Below are positions 55,366 through 63,449 of a stretch of 64,000 nt of DNA, one piece after another. This DNA comes from JANQSP01 sp965226095 (lineage in GTDB: Bacteria; Bdellovibrionota; Bdellovibrionia; Bdellovibrionales; UBA1609). The translations under genes were made by a program, and so were the position numbers. The DNA is taken from contig OZ245336.1 in NCBI GenBank assembly GCA_965226095.1, positions 806,001-870,000 on the forward strand. The letters are read 5' to 3'. The notes under the pieces were generated by a model, which saw only the letters and a list, made by a program, of their open reading frames with translations, was not told the origin of the DNA and did no database searches. Numbering within the stretch: the first letter of the stretch is position 1; every line of letters begins with the position of its first letter.

Positions 55366-55389
55366 TTTTTTTAAAGGAGTAAAGAAATA

Positions 55390-56079
55390 ATGATAGCAGA
55401 AATATTTTTTTCTTTTGCAAGTATTGCTGATAAGGTGGTCTTATTGGTTTTGGCTCTTTTTAGTATATTGGTGGTTGGAATTAGTTTGGAAAGATACTTT
55501 TTTCTTCGTCCATTATATAGAAAAAGTCTTCGCACTAGGTTGCAGTTGAGAATGATATATAAGTATTCATCTGGAGATCTGGGAAAAGTAACAGAAATAG
55601 CTAAAGACAAAATGACTCCGGAAGGGCGTATTATGGGTTTTGCTTTGGAGCACATTAAAAGGCATGGCTCAAAGGGTTTAGCTGAGGTGTTTAATGCCGG
55701 TTATCTTCAAGAAAAACCTTTAATGGAGGGTTCTATTTCCATATTGGCCAGTATTGGTTCTAATGCTCCTTTTTTGGGTTTATTGGGGACTGTTTTTGGT
55801 ATTATGCGGTCTTTTCATGATTTAGGTATAGCTGAACAGGGTGCTAATCAGCAGACAGTCATGGCGGGTATTTCAGTGGCTCTTTTAGCGACAGCCATTG
55901 GCCTGACCGTCGCTATTCCTGCAGTCATACTATACAATTATTTTCGAAGAAGAGTGGGTGTAATCATGGATACTCTGGAGAATGTAAAAGAAGCTTGTTT
56001 GGCTTATAGCCAAACAGTGGAGAATAAACAATCATCTGTAGACCAAAAAGGAAAAGTGTTACATGAAGGGTCGGTTTGA
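55390..56079 (+). CDS. exbB: MotA/TolQ/ExbB proton-channel family protein
   Basis: This inner-membrane proton channel of an Exb/Tol/Agl-type motor has 229 residues and three membrane helices (about 12-35, 115-140, 160-185). Motifs are LGLLGTVFGIMRSFHDLG and ALLATAIGLTVAIPAVILYNYF, which carry the conserved Thr and Gly/Pro pattern. The ATG follows AAAGGAG. Its end overlaps exbD. The gene could as well be called tolQ or aglR-like, as these families cannot be told apart here. Confidence 0.9.
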   Translation: MIAEIFFSFASIADKVVLLVLALFSILVVGISLERYFFLRPLYRKSLRTRLQLRMIYKYSSGDLGKVTEIAKDKMTPEGRIMGFALEHIKRHGSKGLAEVFNAGYLQEKPLMEGSISILASIGSNAPFLGLLGTVFGIMRSFHDLGIAEQGANQQTVMAGISVALLATAIGLTVAIPAVILYNYFRRRVGVIMDTLENVKEACLAYSQTVENKQSSVDQKGKVLHEGSV

Positions 56080-56470
56080 GCAAAGTCATTCGATAATCTC
56101 TGACATTAATATTGTCCCTTTTGTGGACATAGTGTTGGTTATTCTCATTATTTTTCTTTTGATTTCCCCTACTTTTATCAGACCTGGCTTTGACATTAAT
56201 TTGCCGAAAGCGCAAACTGCCAAGGTTTCGGAAAATGTAAAAATGATTTTATCTATTGATATTCAAGGAAAAATGTATCTCAATGGGAAATTGAGTGCTA
56301 AGTCGGAAATTAGTAAACAATTAAAGGATCAAGTGAAGAGAGATCCAAATGTAAAGGCAGTGATTGCGGCAGATAAAAATGTGGCGCATGGAAATGTTAT
56401 AGCTTTATTTGATTTAGTGAGGAAGGCAGGTGTTAAAAAATTTGCGGTATCTGTGGAATCAGACAATTAA
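56063..56470 (+). CDS. exbD: ExbD/TolR-family protein
   Basis: The partner of the proton channel has 135 residues and one membrane helix with the proton-carrying Asp (D22 in NIVPFVDIVLVILIIFLL). The periplasmic domain has the family's LPKAQTAK and VIAADKNVAHGNVIALFDLVRKAGV blocks. Its start lies 17 bases inside exbB, its end 41 bases inside the following lipoprotein gene, so the three are translationally linked. Only one ExbD-type gene is present, whereas many gliding motors have two. Confidence 0.9.
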   Translation: MKGRFEQSHSIISDINIVPFVDIVLVILIIFLLISPTFIRPGFDINLPKAQTAKVSENVKMILSIDIQGKMYLNGKLSAKSEISKQLKDQVKRDPNVKAVIAADKNVAHGNVIALFDLVRKAGVKKFAVSVESDN

Positions 56471-57080
56471 GTCTTTAGTTTTAATATGTTCACTATGCTT
56501 GTTATCTTGTCAACATGACAATCAGAATACTGCTGTCAAAAATCAAAATGAATTTGCCAAAACTTCTTATGTTAAAGGGGTTTCTCTTTTTAAAAAAGAG
56601 AAGTTAAAATCCGCTCGATCTATATTTGAAAATGTTAATAAAGGAAATAAATATTTTGTCCCGACTCTTTTAGAGATACAAAAAATAAATTATATTGAGG
56701 GAAATTGGAATAGGTTTTTTGGAATAGCCAGTTATTATAGAAGTGTTTTGTTAAATTCCAAATCTTCAGCTAAAAAATATTTTCAACAGGAACTGCTGGC
56801 TTTAGAAGTGTTGGCGCTCATTCGTCATTGTCGCTTTAATTTAGCTTATCAGGTTGTGGAATATAGTTTATCTATAGGTCAAAAGGTTAATAAAAATACA
56901 TTAAAAATTCGTCAAGCCGGATACTTTTTTAAATTAAAAGAATTGGTTGCAGATAAGAAACTAAAGAGGAAAAGGGCAAATTTAATAGAGCTTATGAATT
57001 TTTGGCCATTAAAGCAGGAACAATTGCCCTGGGTGGACAACCCTAAAAATTTAAGAGTAAAGGTGAAAAGTGAATGTTAA
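56430..57080 (+). CDS. Lipoprotein with TPR-like helices
   Basis: The GTG start at 56430, behind GAGGAAGG within exbD, gives a lipoprotein signal with lipobox CLLSC (Cys then QHDNQ). The 216-residue product is helical with a TPR-like pair (YVKGVSLFKKEKLKSARSIF). It overlaps the next gene by 7 bases. As part of the motor operon it is likely a periplasmic or outer-membrane-anchored component. No family name can be given. Confidence 0.75.
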   Translation: MLKNLRYLWNQTIKSLVLICSLCLLSCQHDNQNTAVKNQNEFAKTSYVKGVSLFKKEKLKSARSIFENVNKGNKYFVPTLLEIQKINYIEGNWNRFFGIASYYRSVLLNSKSSAKKYFQQELLALEVLALIRHCRFNLAYQVVEYSLSIGQKVNKNTLKIRQAGYFFKLKELVADKKLKRKRANLIELMNFWPLKQEQLPWVDNPKNLRVKVKSEC

Positions 57081-59287
57081 ATAAAAGATATTTTGTATTT
57101 TTAATATTTTTATATACATCTAGTGTTTTTGCTTTGAACCTGGAGGCTGTTGAGATTATGGCCTTATTAAATGGCAAGCATTATAAAACAGCAGTCAGGT
57201 TATTGGAAAGAGCTATCTCTCAGGAAAAAGATAAGGGAAAGAAAGGGCATTATGCTTTTTTACTCAATCAAATTCCTGATAATATTTCGATGGATCAACC
57301 TAAATACAAATATGCTTACATGGCGGCTCGTTGGGGTTTGAATATACCTCAGAGTAAACAAATTCTTTTATGGATTGAATCAGGTGATGGATTTTTCCAC
57401 AGCGGGCTTTTAAAAGAAGGAGAGTATTGTTATCAGAAGGCGATGAATCTGATGAAGGATCAAAAAGATCATAAAAAGCGTCCTTACATTCAGTATAAGA
57501 GAGCTTGGATTCATGTAAATCAAAAAAATTGGGGAAAAGCTTTTGATTTATTAACCACATCTGCAAAATCTGCCGGTAAATTAAAACAAAATATTTTTTT
57601 TGATTTAGGGAAAGTGTGGTCGGAAAGCCAGCGTTTTGATAATCATGTGTCGATGGATTCTTTACAAAGTATTATGAAAACAGTTTCAAAAAGAAAAAAA
57701 ACCACTATTATAGATGGTATTATTCAGGGAATTATTCGTTCTATGGCGGATGATATGAGTTCGATAGTATCTGCTCTTTCTGAAAATAAAAATTTATCTA
57801 CACATATTTTCAATACTTTAGTTTCTTCTGATAAAGTGAGTGTTTTTCCTCCTTGTGAGTTATTACCTTGGATAGAAAATGTTCATATAGATAAATTAAA
57901 ATCAAAAACAGTTTTACCGATTTTAAATAGTTGTACTCAGGCACTGACAGTACCAGAAAATAAAAGAAAAAAGATTAAGAGTAAAAACCTTAAGTCATTG
58001 GTAAAATTATATGGTTCTTTTAAAAGAAAAGGTGTGAAGCGTTGGCCAATGGTATTGGCGTATGAACATCTTGGCTGGAAAAAGTCGGCTTGTGAAGAAT
58101 CCATTAGACAACTGACAGAAGTGGTGGAGGAAATGATTTCTGTAAAAGATAATGATGTGGGGAATAGCGTAAGGGAAGCGGCTCGTTTATGTCAAAAACA
58201 AAAACCTCAGACTATCTTAATAAAGAAATTAGTAAACAAAGTGTTTGAATCTGAATTCATAGCCTTAAAGTATAAGAGTATAGAGGGTGATTTTGAAGAT
58301 AGTTTATATAATTTATTGCACTTAAAGCCTTTTCGCTTGTCTGTAAAAAAAGAGGTATTACAAGTATGGAAATCCAAATGGATGAAAAAAGATCTATTTC
58401 CCAAACTGGTTTTGGCTGGTATTCGAAGTTATAGGCCTAAAGAATTAAAAGTTTTTTTATACCAGTGGGCTTCACTACCTGTGAGTGGTGTGTATTTAGA
58501 TATTATGAAATCCAGAAAAAAAGGTTTGTTAAGTGAAAAGGATTTAGACAATTGGCTTCCTTTGAATAGGGTGAATTCTTATACCACTATTGTTCCATGG
58601 ATAAAACAGGCATTATCCGAGCCTCTACAGCCGAAGAAGCAAAAAATTCTGGCAGATAAAGTGTTAACTTATTTTCCTTCTCATGTAAAAGATCAAGGAA
58701 AAGTGGCATCATTTTTATCTTTACATTTTTTAAAAGCAGAACAGCTTAATAAAATTTTTGAACATTGGGAAAAACTCAATATTGCTTTTTCCAATAAGCA
58801 TCTGGCAGTGGAATTATTTGAAAAAAGTATTCATGGTGATGATAAGTACTGTCCATTTGTTGAGGAGGTTCTGTCTTCAAAAAAACAGGAATTCATTTCT
58901 TTTATTCGTCAGTCTTGTGTTTTACTAAGGGCAGAGAATCAATCCATTCATAAGATGAAAATTCCAAAAATTTTATTTTCCAGTTTATTGGCTCAAGACT
59001 TGGCTGTACTCAGATTGACACACAATAAAACATTGCAATTAAAAAAGAGAATATCCAGTTTAGAATATAGGACTGCGCCAATGGTGATGGGGCTGAGGAA
59101 ATCTATTATTAACTTTCATAAACGAAGATGGAAGCTCAATACTGCTCAATCGAAGTGTCAAAGCTTAATTCAGACTCAGATTGCTTTGTTTAAAAATGAA
59201 TTAAACAAATTGTCAAAATCTTCACCTCATAGTGAACAATATGCTAAACTGGCGCTTATTCTGGATGAATGGAGAAAAGATCAATGA
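57074..59287 (+). CDS. Secreted helical repeat (TPR-like) protein of motor operon
   Basis: The 737-residue product has a signal peptide (MLNKRYFVFLIFLYTSSVFA). Helical repeats follow: NGKHYKTAVRLLERAISQEK, GEYCYQKAMNLMKDQKDHKK and YIQYKRAWIHVNQKNWGKAF are TPR-like in the first 160 residues. The rest is helical, lysine-rich and of no recognised family. In myxobacterial and Bdellovibrio-like genomes, TPR proteins accompany ExbB/ExbD/AgmX gene sets, so a scaffold role in the periplasm is reasonable. The ends overlap both neighbours by a few bases. Confidence 0.75.
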   Translation: MLNKRYFVFLIFLYTSSVFALNLEAVEIMALLNGKHYKTAVRLLERAISQEKDKGKKGHYAFLLNQIPDNISMDQPKYKYAYMAARWGLNIPQSKQILLWIESGDGFFHSGLLKEGEYCYQKAMNLMKDQKDHKKRPYIQYKRAWIHVNQKNWGKAFDLLTTSAKSAGKLKQNIFFDLGKVWSESQRFDNHVSMDSLQSIMKTVSKRKKTTIIDGIIQGIIRSMADDMSSIVSALSENKNLSTHIFNTLVSSDKVSVFPPCELLPWIENVHIDKLKSKTVLPILNSCTQALTVPENKRKKIKSKNLKSLVKLYGSFKRKGVKRWPMVLAYEHLGWKKSACEESIRQLTEVVEEMISVKDNDVGNSVREAARLCQKQKPQTILIKKLVNKVFESEFIALKYKSIEGDFEDSLYNLLHLKPFRLSVKKEVLQVWKSKWMKKDLFPKLVLAGIRSYRPKELKVFLYQWASLPVSGVYLDIMKSRKKGLLSEKDLDNWLPLNRVNSYTTIVPWIKQALSEPLQPKKQKILADKVLTYFPSHVKDQGKVASFLSLHFLKAEQLNKIFEHWEKLNIAFSNKHLAVELFEKSIHGDDKYCPFVEEVLSSKKQEFISFIRQSCVLLRAENQSIHKMKIPKILFSSLLAQDLAVLRLTHNKTLQLKKRISSLEYRTAPMVMGLRKSIINFHKRRWKLNTAQSKCQSLIQTQIALFKNELNKLSKSSPHSEQYAKLALILDEWRKDQ

Positions 59288-59532
59288 AATATATAATAAG
59301 TATTTTATTTGGGGGAGTATTTTTGTCGGCCAGTGCTAAGGTGCTTGATTTGGGGGAACTTGAAGTTAAAGGGGAAGTGAGGAGGCCGAATTTAAATTTA
59401 GTGTATTCTAAAAAGTATTTCAAGAAAGCTATTCGTGAGATGGCTCGTAGTGAGTTAAAGCAGTTTGAGCAACAACTTTTAAAGCCCGGGTTAAGAACAA
59501 AAATGTTGCGTAAGAGAAAACGGATAAAGTAG
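59284..59532 (+). CDS. Small secreted basic protein of motor operon
   Basis: The start at 59284 overlaps the previous stop (ATGA). The roughly 82-residue product has a signal peptide (MKYIISILFGGVFLSASA), then VLDLGELEVKGEVRRPN and a strongly basic C-terminal helix ending in KRKRIK. No family is recognised. Its position inside a tightly packed operon supports it as a real component of the ExbB/ExbD system. Confidence 0.75.
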   Translation: MKYIISILFGGVFLSASAKVLDLGELEVKGEVRRPNLNLVYSKKYFKKAIREMARSELKQFEQQLLKPGLRTKMLRKRKRIK

Positions 59533-59546
59533 AGGGGTATGAAGTA

Positions 59547-60512
59547 GTGAGTTTTTCAGGAAACAGTATGAGTGATTATGGGCAGAGGAAAAATAAGTAT
59601 TGGTATTTTTTTCCACATCATGTTGTGCGATTCTTTTTGGAGGAATGGAGAGAGGAGAGAAAGTATCGACTGGGTTTAAGTAAGCAGGAGAAATGTGAGT
59701 TCAGTAACCGAATAGAACAACAGTTTATATCTTTTTGTTTTTCATTTCTTTTACATTTTCTTTTATGTTTAGGTTTGGTCAATGGAGTATTAGAGGGTTT
59801 GTTAGCCAGTGAGTCGGAAGAGTCAGTTTCTCTTGGAGAAGCTATAGTAAATGTGGAATTGATGGGGGGTATGTTTTCCGGTCATATTAAGCCAATTTAT
59901 GATCCAAAAAGTGATATTGTGATAAAGGCTTTTTCTTTGAATCGTTATAAGGTTTATAAGAAAATGACAGTGTTAGAAAAACTCTTAGAGCAATTAGGTA
60001 ATCAAAAAATCTCACTTCTTTCCAAAATTTCAAACTCTAAAAATATCGGATCAGAAAAAATTTCAAAATCCAGGTTGGCATTAGTGGAGAAGAATTTACA
60101 AGCAGGATTGAGTTTTGGTTCTAATAATTCTCGATCCGCAGTTAAAAAGAGAAAAAAAATAAAACAGACACAATTATGGAATAGAGTGAATTTAACTTCA
60201 TTAAATAAAATGCGGGGTGGAATGATGAAGCAGAAGGATCTCATGAAGGTGATTGATAAGCATATTTTTTATTTTAGAGAATGTTATGAACAGGCTTTGT
60301 TGAGGGATGAGGCCTTAACGGTGAATGCACACTTTTTATTGAGATTACAAAGAACCAATGTGCGATCCGCTAAAGTGAATTTAATTGGTAAAGGGGGAGT
60401 GATCAGTAAGAAGAAAATGTCTAATTGTTTGGTTGCTCAGAGTAAGAAACTACATTTTACAGATAACAAACAAAATTTATCTGTTAAGTTCAGTCTGATC
60501 TTTGGTCTTTAA
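59547..60512 (+). CDS. TonB-like energy transducer with AgmX/PglI C-terminal domain
   Basis: The 321-residue product starts at GTG 59547 (AGAGGGG upstream). It has one membrane helix near residues 68-92 (FCFSFLLHFLLCLGLVNGVL) and a long, lysine-rich periplasmic linker. The C-terminal domain shows the AgmX/PglI pattern: a helix with IDKHIFYFRECYEQALLRDE, then strands with a conserved Cys (SNCLVAQSK). In myxobacteria AgmX/GltJ-like proteins couple Agl motors to gliding machinery. It is the last gene of the exb set and convergent with the next gene, with no gap. Confidence 0.82.
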   Translation: MSFSGNSMSDYGQRKNKYWYFFPHHVVRFFLEEWREERKYRLGLSKQEKCEFSNRIEQQFISFCFSFLLHFLLCLGLVNGVLEGLLASESEESVSLGEAIVNVELMGGMFSGHIKPIYDPKSDIVIKAFSLNRYKVYKKMTVLEKLLEQLGNQKISLLSKISNSKNIGSEKISKSRLALVEKNLQAGLSFGSNNSRSAVKKRKKIKQTQLWNRVNLTSLNKMRGGMMKQKDLMKVIDKHIFYFRECYEQALLRDEALTVNAHFLLRLQRTNVRSAKVNLIGKGGVISKKKMSNCLVAQSKKLHFTDNKQNLSVKFSLIFGL

Positions 60513-60941
60513 TCAGTAGTTTTGTAAAAGAATCAGTGTACTGACTCCAATATATATCAAACCAATGACTCTAAAAAACCAATTTAAAAAATTCTCGGAT
60601 CGATTTTTATATATATACTGTTGTGTTTTCAGCATGGTGGCTGGCAGGAAGAAAAACAGCAAGGTTTTAACAATAATAGTCCATCCCAGGATAGTGACAA
60701 TCAGAGAGGGAATAGAGGAACAGCTCCAGTCGTTGTGGGTAAGTACTACGAGCAGTCCCATGGGCAGAAAGCACATGGTTGATATAATAGCCAGTCGGTT
60801 GATGCCTTTGTTATCCAGGTTATAAATGTCTCGTCCGAAGTTCACCCAAACGCCAGGGCGAATCAGAACGGATGCACCTACAAACAACAGCATCCAGCCC
60901 ATAAATTGTTCTGTTAAGGAATATAAACTGTCGGTAAACAT
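60513..60941 (-). CDS. Four-helix membrane protein, unknown function
   Basis: The start at 60941 is set by the strong site AAGGAGG followed by TGCAT before ATG. The 142-residue product has four hydrophobic segments (MGWMLLFVGASVLI, LAIISTMCFLPMGLLVVL, SLIVTILGWTIIVKTLLFFF, FRVIGLIYIGVSTLILL). No family is recognised. It ends adjacent to the TonB-like gene and is probably an independent single gene. Confidence 0.75.
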   Translation of the reverse strand: MFTDSLYSLTEQFMGWMLLFVGASVLIRPGVWVNFGRDIYNLDNKGINRLAIISTMCFLPMGLLVVLTHNDWSCSSIPSLIVTILGWTIIVKTLLFFFLPATMLKTQQYIYKNRSENFLNWFFRVIGLIYIGVSTLILLQNY

Positions 60942-61152
60942 ATGCACCTCCTTATTTTTGTGAGTTATAGCATTCATATTGTATTTTTCAACTTAAAAGT
61001 TAAATAAGCAATATTATGCTATTTTTCAGTTTGTTTTGACAGTTTTAAACTATTAAAGATAAACCTTTATAGTTTTGTCATTTCTGGAAGATATTTTCTC
61101 TGATGTATATGATGTAAATTCTACATTTATTAAATTAAATTTTTAAAAAAAA

Positions 61153-61181
61153 TTGACTCAATAATGTGTATTCTTTATAAA
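61153..61181 (+). promoter_or_regulatory. Candidate promoter of the 61226 gene
   Basis: TTGACT (61153-61158) and TATAAA (61176-61181) are separated by 17 bases. TGGAGGT at 61211-61217 is the ribosome site of the gene at 61226. Confidence 0.6.
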
Positions 61182-61225
61182 GTAAAACTGTTGAAGGATG
61201 TACTTAATAGTGGAGGTAACAGACA

Positions 61226-61594
61226 ATGAAATTTTTAACAATTATTATTTTATTTGTTTTTTGTCTTTGTGTAAAGGCTGATGAAGAGAAGGAAGTGGAT
61301 ATCAACGATACGGAATTTACAACCAATTTCATTAATGAAAATGGTGAAAGGGTTTATATATTTATTATAGGTAGTGTGGCTTATAGAGAAAATAACCAGG
61401 GGGAACTGGTCAGGGCTCTTAATCATATTAATGTGATAGGGGATCAATCTCTTAAGCTAGCCTGCTTGGGTGGAACCGGTTTTGATTCATCTTTAGCTGT
61501 GCAAGATGTGGAGAACGAAGATTTATATTACACTATTGTTAACAATACTGGTTCAGAGGTTTTTGTAATGAATGTTTTGAAGAGAGTTCAATAA
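61226..61594 (+). CDS. Small secreted protein, unknown function
   Basis: The 122-residue product has a signal peptide (MKFLTIIILFVFCLCVKA) and an acidic mature region with several beta strands (GERVYIFIIGSVAY, DQSLKLACLGGTGF, EDLYYTIVNNTGSEVFVMNV). No family is recognised. It has a good promoter and ribosome site, so expression is likely. It begins a row of small secreted genes that leads to the pilin gene. Confidence 0.75.
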   Translation: MKFLTIIILFVFCLCVKADEEKEVDINDTEFTTNFINENGERVYIFIIGSVAYRENNQGELVRALNHINVIGDQSLKLACLGGTGFDSSLAVQDVENEDLYYTIVNNTGSEVFVMNVLKRVQ

Positions 61595-61643
61595 ATTTAG
61601 GCTCTCATATGGATCCAATAGAACTATAAGGGAGGTATTTGAT

Positions 61644-62133
61644 ATGAAGAAAATAATTAATATAATAGCGGTTATGATATTCATTATAAGCTGTGTTGAT
61701 TTACATGAAAAAACTGAACCACCAAGTATTTGAACCTGATGGCATGGGGGGAGGCTCAGGGACAGCTGTTGCTGTGATTGGTCTTTGTATTGCAACAGCT
61801 GGGTTTATATTATCTGCTATTGAAACCTGTGATAAAACGAATAAAGGGATTTTAAATACTTTAAAAAAAATAGGGAAGAACCAAGGTTTGTATAATAAAT
61901 GTTCTTATAAAGAGAAAAAAGAATGGTCACAAAATTACCAAGGTGTGTTATGGGATTTAAAAGAAGATGATCTTTTAGATGATAAGTGCAACACATCCTC
62001 TTCGCTTAGGTGTGAGAATGATGGTCTAAGCGTAAGGGCAGGTATTGATAAACTAATACAATGTTATACTTTAGGAAGGGTTGATTACTGTAACTCATGT
62101 TCATTAATTATATATGGAAAAGGAGATAAATAA
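61644..62133 (+). pseudogene. Cysteine-rich lipoprotein gene with a frameshift at an A6 run
   Basis: ATG at 61644 follows GGGAGG and encodes MKKIINIIAVMIFIISC (lipobox ISC), but the frame stops at 61731. The frame one base over is open from before 61693 to 62133 and encodes about 130 residues with a hydrophobic Gly/Ala stretch (GTAVAVIGLCIATAGFILSA) and nine cysteines. The six A at 61708-61713 lie in the overlap, where loss of one base would join the lipoprotein signal to the Cys-rich part. It may be an inactivated gene, a phase-variable one, or a sequence error. Confidence 0.65.
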
Positions 62134-62216
62134 TGAAACTAGATTTGATTGTCCTTATTCTAAGTATAGCTGTAATTTTAAACTCTATAAGCATTATTCT
62201 AATAACAATGAATTAG
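62133..62216 (+). CDS. Putative 27-residue membrane peptide
   Basis: This small gene starts at ATG 62133, overlapping the preceding TAA (TAATG), with AAAGGAGA at the right distance. The product (MKLDLIVLILSIAVILNSIS, then IILITMN) is a single hydrophobic helix. The ribosome site and coupling support translation; nothing shows its role. Peptides of this size often modulate a nearby membrane protein or act as toxins. Confidence 0.5.
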   Translation: MKLDLIVLILSIAVILNSISIILITMN

Positions 62217-62223
62217 GTTTTTG

Positions 62224-62319
62224 TATGGATCCAATAAAACTATAGGAGGAAAAAGATAGGCCAAAGTATTCTAGTGGTAAATATGAAATGATTGTAAGAC
62301 CAGCATCAAATTGTGAGTA
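62224..62319 (+). pseudogene. Duplicated leader followed by a gene remnant
   Basis: TATGGATCCAATAAAACTAT and then AGGAGG repeat, with one difference, the leader at 61608-61636 before the Cys-rich lipoprotein gene. Here no start codon follows. A short open tail (encoding KYSSGKYEMIVRPASNCE) ends in TAA near 62319. It looks like a decayed second copy of a similar gene. Confidence 0.45.
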
Positions 62320-62426
62320 AATCTCCTGTTAAAATCCAGTTAAAATCTGAAAATAGGGAAGTAAAAATCTTCTGTGATTATAAAGTTAATGTTTTATAAA
62401 AAATTCCCGCCATTTTTTAAAAAAAC

Positions 62427-62455
62427 AAGGGCCGACTGTGAAACAGTCAGCCCTT
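62427..62455 (-). terminator. Rho-independent terminator of the pilin gene
   Basis: Stem AAGGGCTGACTG (minus strand, 62455-62444) pairs with CAGTCGGCCCTT (62438-62427) with one G-U pair, loop TTTCA, followed on the minus strand by GTTTTTTT. It lies about 45 bases beyond the pilin stop. Confidence 0.88.
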
Positions 62456-62500
62456 GAGACAAACTCCGTACCTAAGGGTACTAGAGTAAGTAAAAATTAA

Positions 62501-63094
62501 TTAAGCACATACATCACTAATAGCAGACGGTATCCATGAACAACCTGTGACACCTATACAACCATTTCGTGTTGTCTCAGCAGTACAACCTGATGGAGTA
62601 CCAGAGCAAGCTCCTCCTATCGTTGTCTTCGTAGGTCCAGAAGCATCATCACTGATCCAATAACCCACAGCTTGGCTATTAGTTTTTTCAAAAGCTGCTC
62701 CAAGTTTGAATGAACCTTCATCTAATACACATGAAGTAGGAGAGAGGGTACTACCGGCAGTTTTTATATTAGTCGATGTTACCGTAGAGACGGTACAAGT
62801 TTCACTGTTAAAGCCAGCAAAGTTATCATCTGAGTTTGTATAAACAGCACTTGTTCCTATAGTTCCAATACCTGCTCCTGCTAAACTAACACAAAAAGTA
62901 TTTTCGACAACTTCGTAGGCTAAATAAGCTTTCTGTGCAGAGGAAACCTCTAATTTTACAGCTGTTTCATTTGCGTTTTGCTTGTACTGGTTATAAGCTG
63001 GAATAGCAATTGCGGAGAGCACTCCCACAATTCCTATGGTGACTAGGACTTCCAATAAGGTAAATCCTTTTTTATTTTTTAATAACTTTTTCAT
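62501..63094 (-). CDS. pilA: Type IV major pilin
   Basis: The 197-residue prepilin has a short basic leader (MKKLLKNKKG), the cleavage site G10/F11, and the N-terminal helix FTLLEVLVTIGIVGVLSAIA with Glu at +5. The head domain contains about ten cysteines, including a cluster in the last 50 residues (GGACSGTPSGC, RNGCIGVTGCSW, SDVCA), more than the two of most pilins, so it is likely braced by several disulfides. Its PilD and PilMNOPQ are encoded 13-18 kb upstream. A strong terminator follows. It is transcribed away from the 63183 gene's direction of reading, on the same strand. Confidence 0.93.
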   Translation of the reverse strand: MKKLLKNKKGFTLLEVLVTIGIVGVLSAIAIPAYNQYKQNANETAVKLEVSSAQKAYLAYEVVENTFCVSLAGAGIGTIGTSAVYTNSDDNFAGFNSETCTVSTVTSTNIKTAGSTLSPTSCVLDEGSFKLGAAFEKTNSQAVGYWISDDASGPTKTTIGGACSGTPSGCTAETTRNGCIGVTGCSWIPSAISDVCA

Positions 63095-63182
63095 AAAACC
63101 CCCATGTTTTATATTTTGTTAAACAAATTTATTTTCTGTTTTTCTGTTTTTTATTTTTTATCTACACCCCTCCTTTGGTTTT

Positions 63183-63449
63183 TTATTTGCTGTTTAAATT
63201 AAAAGTTTCTTCAACACCAATGCCCTTTTTCTCAAAACTTCTTTTAAGTCTTTGCACCTTCAATTCTGCTTCTATATTCATTGTTTGATCTTTTAAGAAT
63301 TGTCCAAACTCTGCTTGTGCCCTTATGTCGTCTCGGTATTCAATTTTTTTAATCCAGAAGTAAGGGCTGAGGACAATCAGGACAGCCAGCACACTTGTTT
63401 GTGCAAAGACCAGAGCAATTAAAATCTTTTTGTCATCCTGTTTGCTCAT
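63183..63449 (-). CDS. Small membrane-anchored protein upstream of pilA
   Basis: The start at 63449 (ATG, AAGGGA 9 bases before) gives an 88-residue protein with one helix near the start (ILIALVFAQTSVLAVLIVLS) and a charged, coiled-coil-like tail. A start at 63515 would add 22 residues unlike a membrane protein. It is 88 bases upstream of pilA on the same strand and may be co-transcribed. No family is recognised. Confidence 0.65.
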   Translation of the reverse strand: MSKQDDKKILIALVFAQTSVLAVLIVLSPYFWIKKIEYRDDIRAQAEFGQFLKDQTMNIEAELKVQRLKRSFEKKGIGVEETFNLNSK

